A DNA stretch of 64,000 bases from Drouetiella sp036703255 (GCA_036703255.1 DATNPL010000203.1:1-64000), one strand, 5' to 3'. Positions 43,852 through 53,292 are shown, counted from the first letter of the stretch. Notes: a model not told the origin generated them from the letters alone. Numbers and translations are program-made.

Positions 43852-45147
43852 CTAGTTAGAGCTATTCACCGACTCAGCAACTTGAACAGCAGAAAAATCT
43901 AAAGGGATGCTCAACGGCCATTGTTTGTCTCGGTAGAACAAAATCTGGTGAACTTGCAGCGCCCCGTCGCGAAATGAAGACTCGGAGGTTTGCAGATAGA
44001 GATACCACATGCGAAGAAAGCGATCGTCATAAGCTGGAGAGAGCGCCCTAATCTCAGCTTTGTTTTTGGTAAAGTTGATACCCCAGCGTTTCAACGTCTC
44101 GGCATAGTGAGGGCGCAGGTTTTCGCTGTGGGCGATCGTCAGCCTTTCTTCCCGTAGAGCGTAGGCCACTTCTTGAAGCTGGGGAATGTACCCGCCTGGA
44201 AAGATGTACTTGTCCACCCAAGCTCCAATTCTTTCGGTTCCTTCGGTGACGATGGTATGCAGCAGGCCAATGCCATTGGGCTTCAACAGCGCCTTGGCTT
44301 GGCTCATGAAGGTGCTGTAGCTATCTTTGCCCACATGCTCAAACATGCCAATGCTGACAAACTTGTCATATTGACCCTGAATCTCTCGATAGTCGGCCAT
44401 GACAATCTTGATGCGATCGCTCAGCCCTCGCTGCTCAATGCGCTCTTGAGCCAGTTTGCCTTGCTCCGTGCTGAGGGTAATGCCCGTTCCAGAAACGCCA
44501 TAGCGTTCAGCAGCGTAGATCAACATTCCGCCCCAGCCACAGCCAATATCAATCAGCGACTCTCCGGGCTGCAAGGCCAGCTTTTGGCAAATCAATTCAT
44601 ATTTCTGAAGCTGCATCTCTTCCAGCGAGTCGGTTTCCCGAATTTGATAGCCGCAGGAATAGGTGAGCGTGCGATCGAGAAATTGCTGGTAAAATTCATT
44701 CCCCACATCGTAGTGAGACTGGACATTTTTTCGGCTATTTTGAATCTGAGTGGGCACCGTTCGCAACCGCTGGGTAATCACTTTAAAGATAAGCGGTAGG
44801 GTCGCTTTACTCAGCGCTTTAGCATATACCCCATTGCGAAAAAACAGTCCCGTTAACTCAACCAGATTATCATCGGCTTCATCCCACCAGCCTTCCATAT
44901 AGGCTTCGCAAAACCCCAACGCCCCAAAGGTCAAAACGCGATCGTAGGTATTTTGATTGTGAATGATCAGCTTCAGTTCAGGCACAGATCCGATCGTGCC
45001 AAACTTGAATTCTTTGCCCTGGGGATTAACGACCGTGAGACATCCTTTTTCAATCAGGCTCAGAAGCTGATAAAGATAGCGTTCGCCACTGGGTAAGTTA
45101 TTCGGCAAGCTGTTGGGCAAATTGCTAGCGCTGTTCATTCTGGTCAA
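43852..45147 (-). CDS. cfa: Cyclopropane-fatty-acyl-phospholipid synthase family
   Basis: This 431-residue SAM-dependent methyltransferase has the CFA layout: an N-terminal domain, then VQSHYDVGNEFYQQFLDRTLTYSCGY. The SAM site is LIDIGCGWGGMLIYAAERYGVSGTGITLS, with VSIGMFEHVGKDSY following. The C-terminus includes YIFPGGYIP and AETLKRWGINF. The enzyme methylenates unsaturated acyl chains of membrane lipids. Its ATG overlaps the preceding stop as ATGA (45144-45147), so it is coupled to the polysaccharide operon. An in-frame ATG at 45138 is an alternative start. Confidence 0.92.
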   Translation of the reverse strand: MTRMNSASNLPNSLPNNLPSGERYLYQLLSLIEKGCLTVVNPQGKEFKFGTIGSVPELKLIIHNQNTYDRVLTFGALGFCEAYMEGWWDEADDNLVELTGLFFRNGVYAKALSKATLPLIFKVITQRLRTVPTQIQNSRKNVQSHYDVGNEFYQQFLDRTLTYSCGYQIRETDSLEEMQLQKYELICQKLALQPGESLIDIGCGWGGMLIYAAERYGVSGTGITLSTEQGKLAQERIEQRGLSDRIKIVMADYREIQGQYDKFVSIGMFEHVGKDSYSTFMSQAKALLKPNGIGLLHTIVTEGTERIGAWVDKYIFPGGYIPQLQEVAYALREERLTIAHSENLRPHYAETLKRWGINFTKNKAEIRALSPAYDDRFLRMWYLYLQTSESSFRDGALQVHQILFYRDKQWPLSIPLDFSAVQVAESVNSSN

Positions 45148-46460
45148 TGGCTCCCCAATTCTTCTTCGTTCATCATAGGACTCGACGTACTTTCTGATGC
45201 GCCGCTCACCAGCGTGTAAATTCCCGCCAGCAGCACCCAGCCGATCACGTTGAGTCTGGCATCAAATATTGGCACATCAAACAGGGCGAAAGCAACGCAG
45301 CCCCAAAAGGCCGCCAGGTAGCCTAAGAGGATGGCGCGATCGCTCGGCGGCATCTGCTGCAAGATTAAGGCTCTAACACCCCGAAAGCAAAGATAGCCCA
45401 CCCAAAAGCTGAAGGCCAGCATGAGCACAATACCACCCTCGCAGCCCAGCATTAACCATAAATTGTGAGGATGGCCGACATAGGTTTCCTGGAGATTTAG
45501 CCCCACAATGCGGGAGGGGTAGAGAAACTTATAGTTACCCAAGCCCCAGCCCAGCAGCGGTCGCTCTTGCATCAAGTCCAGCGCGATTCTCCAGATCACT
45601 AGCCGAGATTCGTCCGTCCAGTTGCCCCAAAGCTGCGATCGCCCCCCAATGCCCAGGGAAGTAATGCCTACGCCAATGCCCACCAGGCTAGCCAGCCCTC
45701 CCCAGACGATCGCCCGACTAGCTTTGGTGAAAAAGCCAAAGAGAACTAGCTGCGAAACCGCCACCAGCAGACCGTTGCGAGAGCCGGAGCAAAAGATGCC
45801 CAGGAGATTGATAAAAGTGCCGCCATAGAGCCAGCCCGGATGGGAGAATCGCTGCGCCCAGCCTTTAGCGGGAACGATGGCGCTAGACCGCCGCAAGCTG
45901 TGACAAACGATTAGCCCCAGCCCCAGTCCCAGCAGAACGACCAGATAGGACGCTAGCGCATTCGGATGGTCAAAGGTGACTAAAGCCCTGCCCGCATGGG
46001 GACGCATCCGAATCCATTTGATCACCGGAATGCGCTGAAACAGACGCGGTATCCAGCTTGCCCTGAGAATATAATCCCCCAAGGCCAAAAGATTGAGCGG
46101 GATAGCCGCAATTACCATGCCAAAAGCCAACTGCTCCAGCCGCTCGGCTCCCCGCAAAAGGTAGGGCAGAAAAGCAAACAGCAGAAAAAAGGGCAGATAG
46201 TTAGTCAACTGCAAAAAAGCTTCGCCCCGATCGAAGGCAAATAAGCCGCTGATCACCATCAGGCTACCGATCAGTAAAAGGCCGTTGCGGGTGAAGGAGT
46301 CGAGGAGCGATCGCCTAAAGGTCTTGAGCAAATAGATTAGCGCTACCCCAATGCCCACAAAGCTGAGGTAGCTCAAGTAGGGGAGGCTAAACAAACCTGC
46401 CGCAAATAGGCGATCGTACAGGTTTAGATCGCGCTTCAACCGACTGGGCTGCTCCTTCAT
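45144..46460 (-). CDS. O-antigen ligase/polymerase-like membrane protein
   Basis: From ATG 46460 (GAGG nine bases upstream) this is 438 residues with 10-12 transmembrane helices. A large periplasmic loop holds FSHPGWLYGGTFINLLGIFCSGSRNGLL and, later, ERPLLGWGLGNYKFLYPS and YVGHPHNLWLMLGCEGG. The last of these is the Wzy_C/WaaL signature with the conserved histidine. It would polymerise or ligate polysaccharide repeat units on the periplasmic side. It sits between the initiating sugar-phosphate transferase and cfa in one operon. The usual uncertainty between Wzy and WaaL function applies. Confidence 0.87.
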   Translation of the reverse strand: MKEQPSRLKRDLNLYDRLFAAGLFSLPYLSYLSFVGIGVALIYLLKTFRRSLLDSFTRNGLLLIGSLMVISGLFAFDRGEAFLQLTNYLPFFLLFAFLPYLLRGAERLEQLAFGMVIAAIPLNLLALGDYILRASWIPRLFQRIPVIKWIRMRPHAGRALVTFDHPNALASYLVVLLGLGLGLIVCHSLRRSSAIVPAKGWAQRFSHPGWLYGGTFINLLGIFCSGSRNGLLVAVSQLVLFGFFTKASRAIVWGGLASLVGIGVGITSLGIGGRSQLWGNWTDESRLVIWRIALDLMQERPLLGWGLGNYKFLYPSRIVGLNLQETYVGHPHNLWLMLGCEGGIVLMLAFSFWVGYLCFRGVRALILQQMPPSDRAILLGYLAAFWGCVAFALFDVPIFDARLNVIGWVLLAGIYTLVSGASESTSSPMMNEEELGSH

Positions 46461-46476
46461 CCGCCTTTCCTCTGCG

Positions 46477-47919
46477 CTAATACGCCCCTTCTCCCGTCGC
46501 AACGACCCAGATCGTCCGAATCAAGATGTAAATATCTAGCCAAACCGACCAGTTACGGACATAGTAAGCATCCAAATTGACCCGTTCTTGGTAGGTAATA
46601 TTGTTGCGGCCTGACACCTGCCACAGCCCCGTCAATCCGGGAATCACCTTGGTATAGAGGGGAAACTTATCGCCGTAGCGCTCAATTTCTTCATCTACGA
46701 TTGGGCGAGGCCCCACCAAACTCATCTCGCCTCGGAGAATGTTCCAAAGCTGGGGCAGCTCATCTAGACTCGTCCGCCGCAGAAACTTGCCAATGCGTGT
46801 GACGCGCGGATCGTAGCGGAGCTTGTGGTCTTTCGTCCAATTTTCTCGCAGTTCAGGATGCTGGCTGAGATACTCTTCCAAAATCTTAGAAGCATTCGGC
46901 ACCATCGTGCGAAACTTCCAAGCCTTAAAGTGTTTACCCCCCAGCCCAATCCGTGTCTGTCGATAAAAAACTGAGCCGCGTGAGTCTAGCTTAATCAAGA
47001 TGGCGATCGCACAGATCAGCGGGAGGATGAGCAACCCGCCCACCAGCGTCGCGGCCAGGTCGATGGAAAATTTGGCAAAGCGGGGACCTGGCATCAGCAG
47101 CCGTTGGCGCACCTCCAGACCCAAAACGCCCCCCATGTCTTTGGCAGAAACCCAGAGGCTAGAGAACTCAAACAAATCAGGAATAATCAGCAGATGGGCA
47201 AAGGCAATGCCGTAATCTTCGATCAGGCGAATTAGGCGATCGCGCGGCACACCCGGCATAGCGACGATCGCATAGGGAATTTTGCGGGTGCGCGCCAGAG
47301 CAGGAGCCATCTCGACACCGCCGACTACAGGCACGCCATGCAAAAAGCCCTGCTTCTTAGGATTGTCATCCAACACGAGAACGGGCTTGAGGCCAATGCC
47401 TGGACGCTGCTTTAAAGTCTGGATCACCATCTCTCCAGTCTTGCCTGCCCCCAGCACCATGACGGGGTAGCCCCACCAGCGACAGGGGGCAAAAATCAGC
47501 CGTACCAGGGCGCGAAAGGTCAGCACCAGAACGATCGAGACGATCCAGGCTGTAATGAACACTTCCCGCGAATAGATTTCGCCTTCGCGTCGCAAAAACA
47601 GCGTTGCTACCAAAGCCATGTAAATCAGCGTTGTCGAGAGGCTTGTCCAGCGCAGCTCATCGACCGGACTATTGGCAACACCAGGATAAAGACCGACGAT
47701 CGCATAGGCCAGAATAAACAGCGCCAGCATCGGGCAGAGCTGCCAGTAAACCGATGGGTGAAACTGATCTTCCACCAGCATCCGCATCTGAACACTGCCC
47801 ATCCAGGCAAGGCTGAGCGCCAACACATCAGCACCAATCATCAGCGCGAAGGTTGGCCAAGAACGGGTAGATATAGAAATCGCCAAAATAGCGGGCTGTA
47901 ACGCGCGATTAAGTTGCAT
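46477..47919 (-). CDS. Undecaprenyl-phosphate sugar-1-phosphate transferase (WbaP/CpsE type)
   Basis: This 480-residue protein has four N-terminal transmembrane helices (about 20-135) and a central nucleotide-binding-like domain (YPVMVLGAGKTGEMVIQTL). A further helix follows, and then the catalytic bacterial sugar transferase domain. That domain contains FYRQTRIGLGGKHFKAWKFRTM, RTSLDELPQLWNILRGEMSLVGPRP and PGLTGLWQVSGRN. It starts repeat-unit synthesis by loading the first sugar phosphate onto undecaprenyl phosphate. It is the second gene of the minus-strand operon, 23 bases after the GT4 gene. Confidence 0.93.
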   Translation of the reverse strand: MQLNRALQPAILAISISTRSWPTFALMIGADVLALSLAWMGSVQMRMLVEDQFHPSVYWQLCPMLALFILAYAIVGLYPGVANSPVDELRWTSLSTTLIYMALVATLFLRREGEIYSREVFITAWIVSIVLVLTFRALVRLIFAPCRWWGYPVMVLGAGKTGEMVIQTLKQRPGIGLKPVLVLDDNPKKQGFLHGVPVVGGVEMAPALARTRKIPYAIVAMPGVPRDRLIRLIEDYGIAFAHLLIIPDLFEFSSLWVSAKDMGGVLGLEVRQRLLMPGPRFAKFSIDLAATLVGGLLILPLICAIAILIKLDSRGSVFYRQTRIGLGGKHFKAWKFRTMVPNASKILEEYLSQHPELRENWTKDHKLRYDPRVTRIGKFLRRTSLDELPQLWNILRGEMSLVGPRPIVDEEIERYGDKFPLYTKVIPGLTGLWQVSGRNNITYQERVNLDAYYVRNWSVWLDIYILIRTIWVVATGEGAY

Positions 47920-47942
47920 TGCAATACATTTTCCTCACGCTA

Positions 47943-49154
47943 CTACTGTATGCCATGTCTGCCGTTCTGCTGTTGGAATTTTGACCATTTCGCCGCAACA
48001 AACCCAGAAAACTGCTGACGGAACCGCTCTGGAGCATACTTTTCGGCATTTTGTCGCAGCAGATCGGCACTGAAGTAGTAAGCCCCTGACTCAAACAAAC
48101 GCACAGATGCCATCAAGCTTTCCACCGTTTGTTCCGGAAAAAACAGCCCTGTTTTCTCAGAAATCACTGTTTCGGTAATGCCGCCCCGGCCATAGGCAAT
48201 TACAGGCGCTCCGGCGGCCTGAGCCTCTACCGCCGCAATGCCAAAATCCTCAGCCGCCGCATAGACAAATGCCTTGCAGCGCTGCATGTAGTTGACGATC
48301 ACTTCCTCAGGCTGGTGCCGCATCAGATGAATATTGGGCTGAGCGATCGCCGCCAGCCTCGACCAGTCGGCTCCATCCCCGATTACCACTAGCGGCAGCC
48401 CCAGCCGATTAAAGGCTTCCACAATCAAATCCACCCGCTTGTAGGGCACAAATCGAGCCAGCGTAAAGTAGAAATCCTCGCGCTGCGTCTTGGGATAAAA
48501 GCGATCGACTGCCACAGGCGGATAGATCACCTGAGCCGATCGCCGATAGGTTTTCCAAATGCGCTGCGCCACGTAGCGAGAGTTAGCGGCAAAATAATCG
48601 ACGCGATTGGCACTTGCCAAGTCCCAGAGCCGCAGGTAATGCAGAATGACCTGAGCCATCAGAGATTTAACGCCGCGATCGAGCCTTGCCCCTTGCAAAT
48701 ACTGCTGTTGCAGATCCCAGGCATAGCGCATGGGCGTATGCATATAGCAGAGATGGAGCTGATCAGGCCGCGTAATCACGCCTTTGGCAACGGCATGACT
48801 GCTGGAGAGAATCAGATCATACGATGAGACATCTAGCTGCTCGATCGCCAAAGGCATCAGGGGCAGATAGGCGCGAAAGTGGCGCTGGGCAAAGGGCAGA
48901 TGCTGTAGGAAAGAGGTTTTGACCGACCTGTGCTGAATAAATTCCCGCAGGTTGTCTGGCAAAAACTCGACCAGGCTAAACAAATCAGCTTGGGGGTGCA
49001 GACCCAGAATTTGCTCTACCACCCGTTCTGATCCAGCATAGGTGACGAGCCACTCATGAATGACTGCGGTTCTGATGTTTGTGGCGCTATGAATAGACCC
49101 GCCTGTAACTCCGCCTATAACTTCCTCTGTAACTCCGTCCGTTATGCCATCCAC
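47943..49154 (-). CDS. Family 4/1 glycosyltransferase
   Basis: This 403-residue GT-B enzyme has an N-terminal acceptor domain starting TAVIHEWLVTYAGSERVVEQIL and the C-terminal donor domain FTLARFVPYKRVDLIVEAFNRLGLPLVVIGDG. The E-x7-E motif (EDFGIAAVEAQAAGAPVIAYGRGG) binds the nucleotide sugar. The first about 28 residues are a low-complexity extension (GVTEEVIGGVTGG) coded by repeats of GGAGTTACAG. The true start may be unusual there, but no later ATG or GTG fits. It is the first gene of the polysaccharide operon. The sugar is unknown. Confidence 0.9.
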   Translation of the reverse strand: MDGITDGVTEEVIGGVTGGSIHSATNIRTAVIHEWLVTYAGSERVVEQILGLHPQADLFSLVEFLPDNLREFIQHRSVKTSFLQHLPFAQRHFRAYLPLMPLAIEQLDVSSYDLILSSSHAVAKGVITRPDQLHLCYMHTPMRYAWDLQQQYLQGARLDRGVKSLMAQVILHYLRLWDLASANRVDYFAANSRYVAQRIWKTYRRSAQVIYPPVAVDRFYPKTQREDFYFTLARFVPYKRVDLIVEAFNRLGLPLVVIGDGADWSRLAAIAQPNIHLMRHQPEEVIVNYMQRCKAFVYAAAEDFGIAAVEAQAAGAPVIAYGRGGITETVISEKTGLFFPEQTVESLMASVRLFESGAYYFSADLLRQNAEKYAPERFRQQFSGFVAAKWSKFQQQNGRHGIQ

Positions 49155-49278
49155 ACCACAAGCTCCTACACCGACTCTCCTGTTCAGAGATTGTCGCAGA
49201 GTTGGGGAATGTTCCCGCGATGCAGCCGGAAAATTTATCTGGGCGAGGCGAGTTCACAGCCTGGATAAAAGGCAGATC

Positions 49279-49313
49279 GGATAGAAAAGCAGGCTGAGCC
49301 TGCTTTTCTATCC
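49279..49313. repeat. Intergenic palindrome H (16-bp perfect stem)
   Basis: GGATAGAAAAGCAGGC and GCCTGCTTTTCTATCC surround the loop TGA. It lies after the stop of the DMT transporter gene. The left arm is A-rich and the right arm T-rich, so this member could act as a terminator. Confidence 0.85.
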
Positions 49314-49327
49314 CAATTCGTGATCCT

Positions 49328-49783
49328 TTATCGTCTGGTGTAGGCAACCATTGAAACGCCCAAAATCACCAGTACGACTCCAGCGATTCGGGTCGGGCTA
49401 GCCGCATAGCGCGTTAGGCCGATCGCCCCATAGTGATCCAAAAACAGGGCGGCAATCATTTGTCCGGCGATCGTCAGCCCTAGCGCCAGGGCAGCCCCAA
49501 TTCTGGGTGTCGCAAAAATCGTTGACCAGACATAAAACGTGCCCAGGCAGCCGCCAACCCACATCCACCAGGAGGTTTGAGCCAGAGAAGTCCAGGCAGG
49601 CACCGGATACCGCGCCGCAAAACAGATTGCCAGCGAGGCTAGAGTACCCGCCAGATATGAAATAAAAGTCACCTGCATCGGTTCCCCCACATAGCGTCGC
49701 AGCAGGGTGTTTAGCGCCACCTGGACGGGTAGAACTGCCCCCCCAATGAGAGCCGCTAACAGATAAATTGTGCGTCCGTCCAT
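49328..49783 (-). CDS. Small DMT-superfamily transporter (YdcZ/DUF606)
   Basis: This 151-residue protein has five transmembrane helices, including LLAALIGGAVLPVQVALNTLL at the N-terminus. The family pattern FISYLAGTLASL, the central WWMWVGGCLGTFYVWSTIFATPRIGAALALGLTIAGQMIAALFLDHYG and the end RIAGVVLVILGVSMV match the YdcZ family of the drug/metabolite transporters. The family often works as pairs or dimers. It is divergent from a MarR regulator, with three operator-like sites between them, so it is probably its target. Confidence 0.87.
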   Translation of the reverse strand: MDGRTIYLLAALIGGAVLPVQVALNTLLRRYVGEPMQVTFISYLAGTLASLAICFAARYPVPAWTSLAQTSWWMWVGGCLGTFYVWSTIFATPRIGAALALGLTIAGQMIAALFLDHYGAIGLTRYAASPTRIAGVVLVILGVSMVAYTRR

Positions 49784-49911
49784 CTTGACTCCTCGTTGTG
49801 ATTAGACTGGGTGATTAAAATTGCAAATTATGGTTTTCGGCTTAGGTTTTGTGAGATCTGCGGTTTGGTAAGAGCTGTGCCCCACCAAACCTAATCTGTA
49901 GGAGGTCTATT

Positions 49912-50000
49912 TATCTTGATACTAAGATATTTGGTGGCATATATCTCGATACTAAGATATTTGGTGCCAAAATTATAGCACTTGTCTTGGCGTTAAGATA
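49912..50000. promoter_or_regulatory. Three MarR-type operator sites
   Basis: TATCTT-N6-AAGATA occurs perfectly at 49912-49929. It recurs with one change at 49942-49959 (TATCTC) and with two changes at 49983-50000 (TGTCTT). The first two share the longer direct repeat GATACTAAGATATTTGGTG. Spacing is 30 and 41 bases, close to whole helical turns. They fill the space between the divergent transporter and MarR genes. Confidence 0.7.
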
Positions 50001-50031
50001 CTTGGCATCAAGCAATTTATAGAGGGATATG

Positions 50032-50529
50032 ATGATCAGCGATCCAGTCGATAAAATCTTGGCGCAATGGCAGCGAGAGCGTCCTGATTTGGATGTTTCA
50101 CCAATGGCGATCGTCGGTAGAGTGGGACGGCTGTCTAAGCACTTCGACCGAGCCATTCAGTCAACCTTCTCGGAGTTCGGGTTACAGAGTGGAGAATTCG
50201 ATGTCTTGGCTACCCTGCGGCGATCGGGTCGGCCTTACCAGCTTTCGCCCACTGAATTGTTCAATATGCTAATGGTGTCATCGGGCACCATGACGCATCG
50301 GATCGATCGCCTAGAAAAAACGGAGTTGGTCAAGCGCATCCCCGATCCGGACGATCGCCGAGGAATGTTGATTACCCTAACCGACAAAGGCTTTGAGCTA
50401 ATCGAGGCGGCGGTCACTGCCCATGTTGCCAACGAACACCGCATTCTTAGCGTGTTGCAAGAGCCAGAGCGGCAGAGCTTGACGCGGCTGCTGCGTCAAC
50501 TTTTGCTGTCGTTTGAAGAGGAAAGGTAA
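50032..50529 (+). CDS. MarR-family transcriptional regulator
   Basis: From ATG 50032 (the second of two adjacent ATGs, five bases after AGAGGG) this is 165 residues. The winged helix-turn-helix (about 55-125) has LSPTELFNMLMVSSGTMTHRIDRLEKTELVKRIPDPDDRRGMLITLTDKG, in which DDRRG is the wing hallmark. Helices at both ends serve dimerisation. It probably represses itself and the divergent DMT transporter through the sites at 49912-50000. The ligand is unknown. Confidence 0.92.
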   Translation: MISDPVDKILAQWQRERPDLDVSPMAIVGRVGRLSKHFDRAIQSTFSEFGLQSGEFDVLATLRRSGRPYQLSPTELFNMLMVSSGTMTHRIDRLEKTELVKRIPDPDDRRGMLITLTDKGFELIEAAVTAHVANEHRILSVLQEPERQSLTRLLRQLLLSFEEER

Positions 50530-50727
50530 TCCTTTTTTGGATGCCGACCAATATGTGCTGACACAAGAAAAGGGTCAAAAGCCGGGAATCGCAGGGGGGA
50601 ATCGCAGGAATCTTTATCTATCCCTTGCGTAACTTTTTATTCCCAGCTTGATAGCTGTCTAGAGAGTTGCAAATCGCAAATTGACCCTCTCAATCAGCCA
50701 CATACTTATTCCCAAACGAGTTCAACA

Positions 50728-51414
50728 ATGCCTACTTTTAACTCTATCTACGCGGATTCTGCTGTTGTCACAAGTTCTGTTCTTCCCCTGCCTACTTACA
50801 TTTTGCCGACTATCCTCCAGGGTACGGATGCCAGCGAAACCCTATATGGGAACTACAAAAGCAACAATATCTACGCCCAAGGGGGAGATGATATTGTTGT
50901 CGGCGATGCCGGAACCGATTGGATTGACGGCGGTCTGGGAAATGACACGCTGTGGGGCGGTACGGGTAACGATAGCTTGATGGGCAATTCAGGGGATGAT
51001 CTGCTGTATGGAGACGATGGCAACGATGTTTTGATGGGTGGGGCTGGCACTGACTTACTAGCAGGTTTCGAGGGCAACGACATTCTGATTGGCAGCAGCG
51101 TTGCCTATGGTGCGTCTGAATATGACATCCTCTTTGGGGGTGCAGGAGCCGATACCTTTGTCTTAGGAGATGCCTATGGTTCGCACTACACAGGGACGGG
51201 CTTCGCTAAGATTCAAGACTTCAATTATGCTGAGGGCGATAAGATCCAGGTCAAAGGGCCGATCAGCGACTACAGCGTGAGCTTTGGGGGGGGAAGTGGC
51301 AACTACACGGCATTCATCTACAAAAATGGCTCTGTGACCGACCCGATCGCTGAGGTGACTGGGCTAGCTAACCCCAATTTCCTCATTCCCTCGATTGATT
51401 TTGTATCGGTGTAA
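50728..51414 (+). CDS. RTX calcium-binding repeat protein
   Basis: This 228-residue acidic protein has about seven nonapeptide units of type GGxGxDxLx (about 50-115, for example YGDDGNDVLMGGAGTDLL). A DxFVLGD-type closing segment follows (ILFGGAGADTFVLGD, IQDFNYAEGDKIQV), and then a C-terminal beta-rich tail. RTX blocks bind Ca2+ after export through a type I secretion system with an uncleaved C-terminal signal. No secretion genes are adjacent. Its function outside the cell cannot be told. Confidence 0.88.
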   Translation: MPTFNSIYADSAVVTSSVLPLPTYILPTILQGTDASETLYGNYKSNNIYAQGGDDIVVGDAGTDWIDGGLGNDTLWGGTGNDSLMGNSGDDLLYGDDGNDVLMGGAGTDLLAGFEGNDILIGSSVAYGASEYDILFGGAGADTFVLGDAYGSHYTGTGFAKIQDFNYAEGDKIQVKGPISDYSVSFGGGSGNYTAFIYKNGSVTDPIAEVTGLANPNFLIPSIDFVSV

Positions 51415-51442
51415 GGGCGATCGCGTGATCGGCTAGGGCAAT

Positions 51443-51472
51443 AAAAAAGGGCTAGAGATTTGTCTCTAGCCC
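51443..51472 (-). terminator. Intrinsic terminator of typA
   Basis: Read on the minus strand, GGGCTAGAGA pairs with TCTCTAGCCC and is followed by TTTTTT (51443-51448). It lies 30 bases after the typA stop. Confidence 0.9.
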
Positions 51473-51501
51473 TCTCAGGAATGGTTACTGAATCCGGCAA
51501 T

Positions 51502-53292
51502 CTAGCGTTTCGCCAGTTTCTTGGAAACCTTACGCAGACGAATCGACTTAGGCGTAACTTCCAGCAGTTCGTCAGAACCAATATATTCCAGCGCCCGTTC
51601 TAGATTCATGTCGATCGGGGTCTGAAGCTGCACCAGTTCCTCACCGCCAGAAGCGCGATGGTTGGTGAGCTGCTTGGCTTTACAGACGTTCAGTTCCAAG
51701 TCCTGCTGGCGATTGTGTTCACCTACAATCATGCCTCTATAGACTTTGGTCCCGGGTGAGATAAAGAAAGCGCCTCGGTCTTCAGCATTCTTCATCGCAT
51801 AGAAGGTAGAAACGCCTTCCTCAAAGGAGATCAGCACGCCGTTGCGTCGGGTTTCAAACTCGCCAATGATAGGACGATAGTCGAGGAAGCTGTGGTTCAT
51901 GATGCCGTCGCCGCGCGTCAGACGCATGAACTCGCCCCGGAAGCCAATCAAGCCGCGTGCCGGAATCACAAACTCTAGCTGCGTGCGGCCATTGCCGCCC
52001 ACCTGCATGTCCTGCATTTCGCCCTTGCGCTGACCCAGCCGCTCGATACAGCCGCCGACTGCCTCTTCTGGCACGTCTAACACCAACTGCTCAAACGGTT
52101 CGCAGGGTCGCCCGCCCACTTCGCGGTAGATCACTTCAGGCTTAGACACCTGAAACTCGTAGCCTTCACGGCGCATGGTTTCAATCAAAATGCCCAGGTG
52201 GAGTTCACCCCGACCCGCAACCGCCAGTTTGTCCGGCGAGTCGGTATCTTCTACGCGCAATGCCACATTGGTTTCTAGCTCACGCATGAGGCGATCGCGC
52301 ACCTGACGAGAGGTGACAAAGGTGCCTTCTTGGCCGCAGAAGGGCGAGTCGTTGACCGAGAAGGTCATCTGTAAGGTTGGCTCATCCACTTTAATCAGCG
52401 GCAAAGCCTGCGGATTCGTAGGGTCGGTAATCGTTTCGCCAATGTTGGCATCGGCAAAGCCCGTAATCGCCACAATGTTGCCTGCCGAAGAGGTGGGCAT
52501 CTCGACGCGCTTTAGGCCATCGAAACCCAACAGCTTCGTGATTTTTGCTTTGACGATCGAGCCATCTTCCTTCACCAGGGCCGCTTGCTGACCCATGTTA
52601 AGGACGCCGTTATGGATCTTGCCAATGATAATTCGACCCAAATAGTCGGAGTAATCTAACGTCGTCACCTGAAGCTGGAGCGGCTTTTCAGGATCGCCTA
52701 CTGGGGGCGGAACATGCTGAAGAATCGCCTCAAACATCGGCTTCATGTCGGTCGATTCATCTTCTAAAGCATTCTTGGCATAGCCCGCCAACCCTGAAGC
52801 AAACAGGTAAAAGAAATCGCACTGGGCATCATCTGCACCCAGTTCTAAGAAAAGATCTAGCACTTTGTCGATCGAGCCGTGGGGATCAGCCTGAGGGCGA
52901 TCGATTTTATTAACCACGACGATCGGACGCAAGCCCTTTTCCAACGCCTTCTTCAGCACAAAACGAGTCTGAGGCATTGGCCCTTCGTTTGCATCCACAA
53001 TCAAGATGCAGCCATCCACCATGCCCAACACCCGCTCCACTTCGCCACCGAAGTCTGCGTGTCCAGGGGTGTCTACAATGTTGATGAGTGTTTCACCGTA
53101 GCGCACGGCAGTATTCTTAGACAGAATCGTAATGCCCCGCTCCCGCTCCAAGGTGTTGGAGTCCATGACGCAATCCGGAACCTCTTCGCCCTCACGGAAT
53201 GTGCCGGACTGTCGCAGCAGAGCATCAACGAGCGTAGTTTTGCCGTGGTCAACGTGAGCAATGATGGCAACATTGCGAATAGGCAGAGTCAT
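51502..53292 (-). CDS. typA: Ribosome-associated GTPase TypA/BipA
   Basis: This 596-residue translational GTPase has G1 AHVDHGKTTLVDALL, the switch II motif DTPGHADFGGEVERVL and G4 NKIDRPQADP. The EF-G-like domains II, III and V and a unique C-terminal domain follow, including GRGELHLGILIETMRREGYEF. The length fits the family. TypA binds the ribosome and supports assembly and growth under stress. It has its own terminator. Confidence 0.96.
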   Translation of the reverse strand: MTLPIRNVAIIAHVDHGKTTLVDALLRQSGTFREGEEVPDCVMDSNTLERERGITILSKNTAVRYGETLINIVDTPGHADFGGEVERVLGMVDGCILIVDANEGPMPQTRFVLKKALEKGLRPIVVVNKIDRPQADPHGSIDKVLDLFLELGADDAQCDFFYLFASGLAGYAKNALEDESTDMKPMFEAILQHVPPPVGDPEKPLQLQVTTLDYSDYLGRIIIGKIHNGVLNMGQQAALVKEDGSIVKAKITKLLGFDGLKRVEMPTSSAGNIVAITGFADANIGETITDPTNPQALPLIKVDEPTLQMTFSVNDSPFCGQEGTFVTSRQVRDRLMRELETNVALRVEDTDSPDKLAVAGRGELHLGILIETMRREGYEFQVSKPEVIYREVGGRPCEPFEQLVLDVPEEAVGGCIERLGQRKGEMQDMQVGGNGRTQLEFVIPARGLIGFRGEFMRLTRGDGIMNHSFLDYRPIIGEFETRRNGVLISFEEGVSTFYAMKNAEDRGAFFISPGTKVYRGMIVGEHNRQQDLELNVCKAKQLTNHRASGGEELVQLQTPIDMNLERALEYIGSDELLEVTPKSIRLRKVSKKLAKR

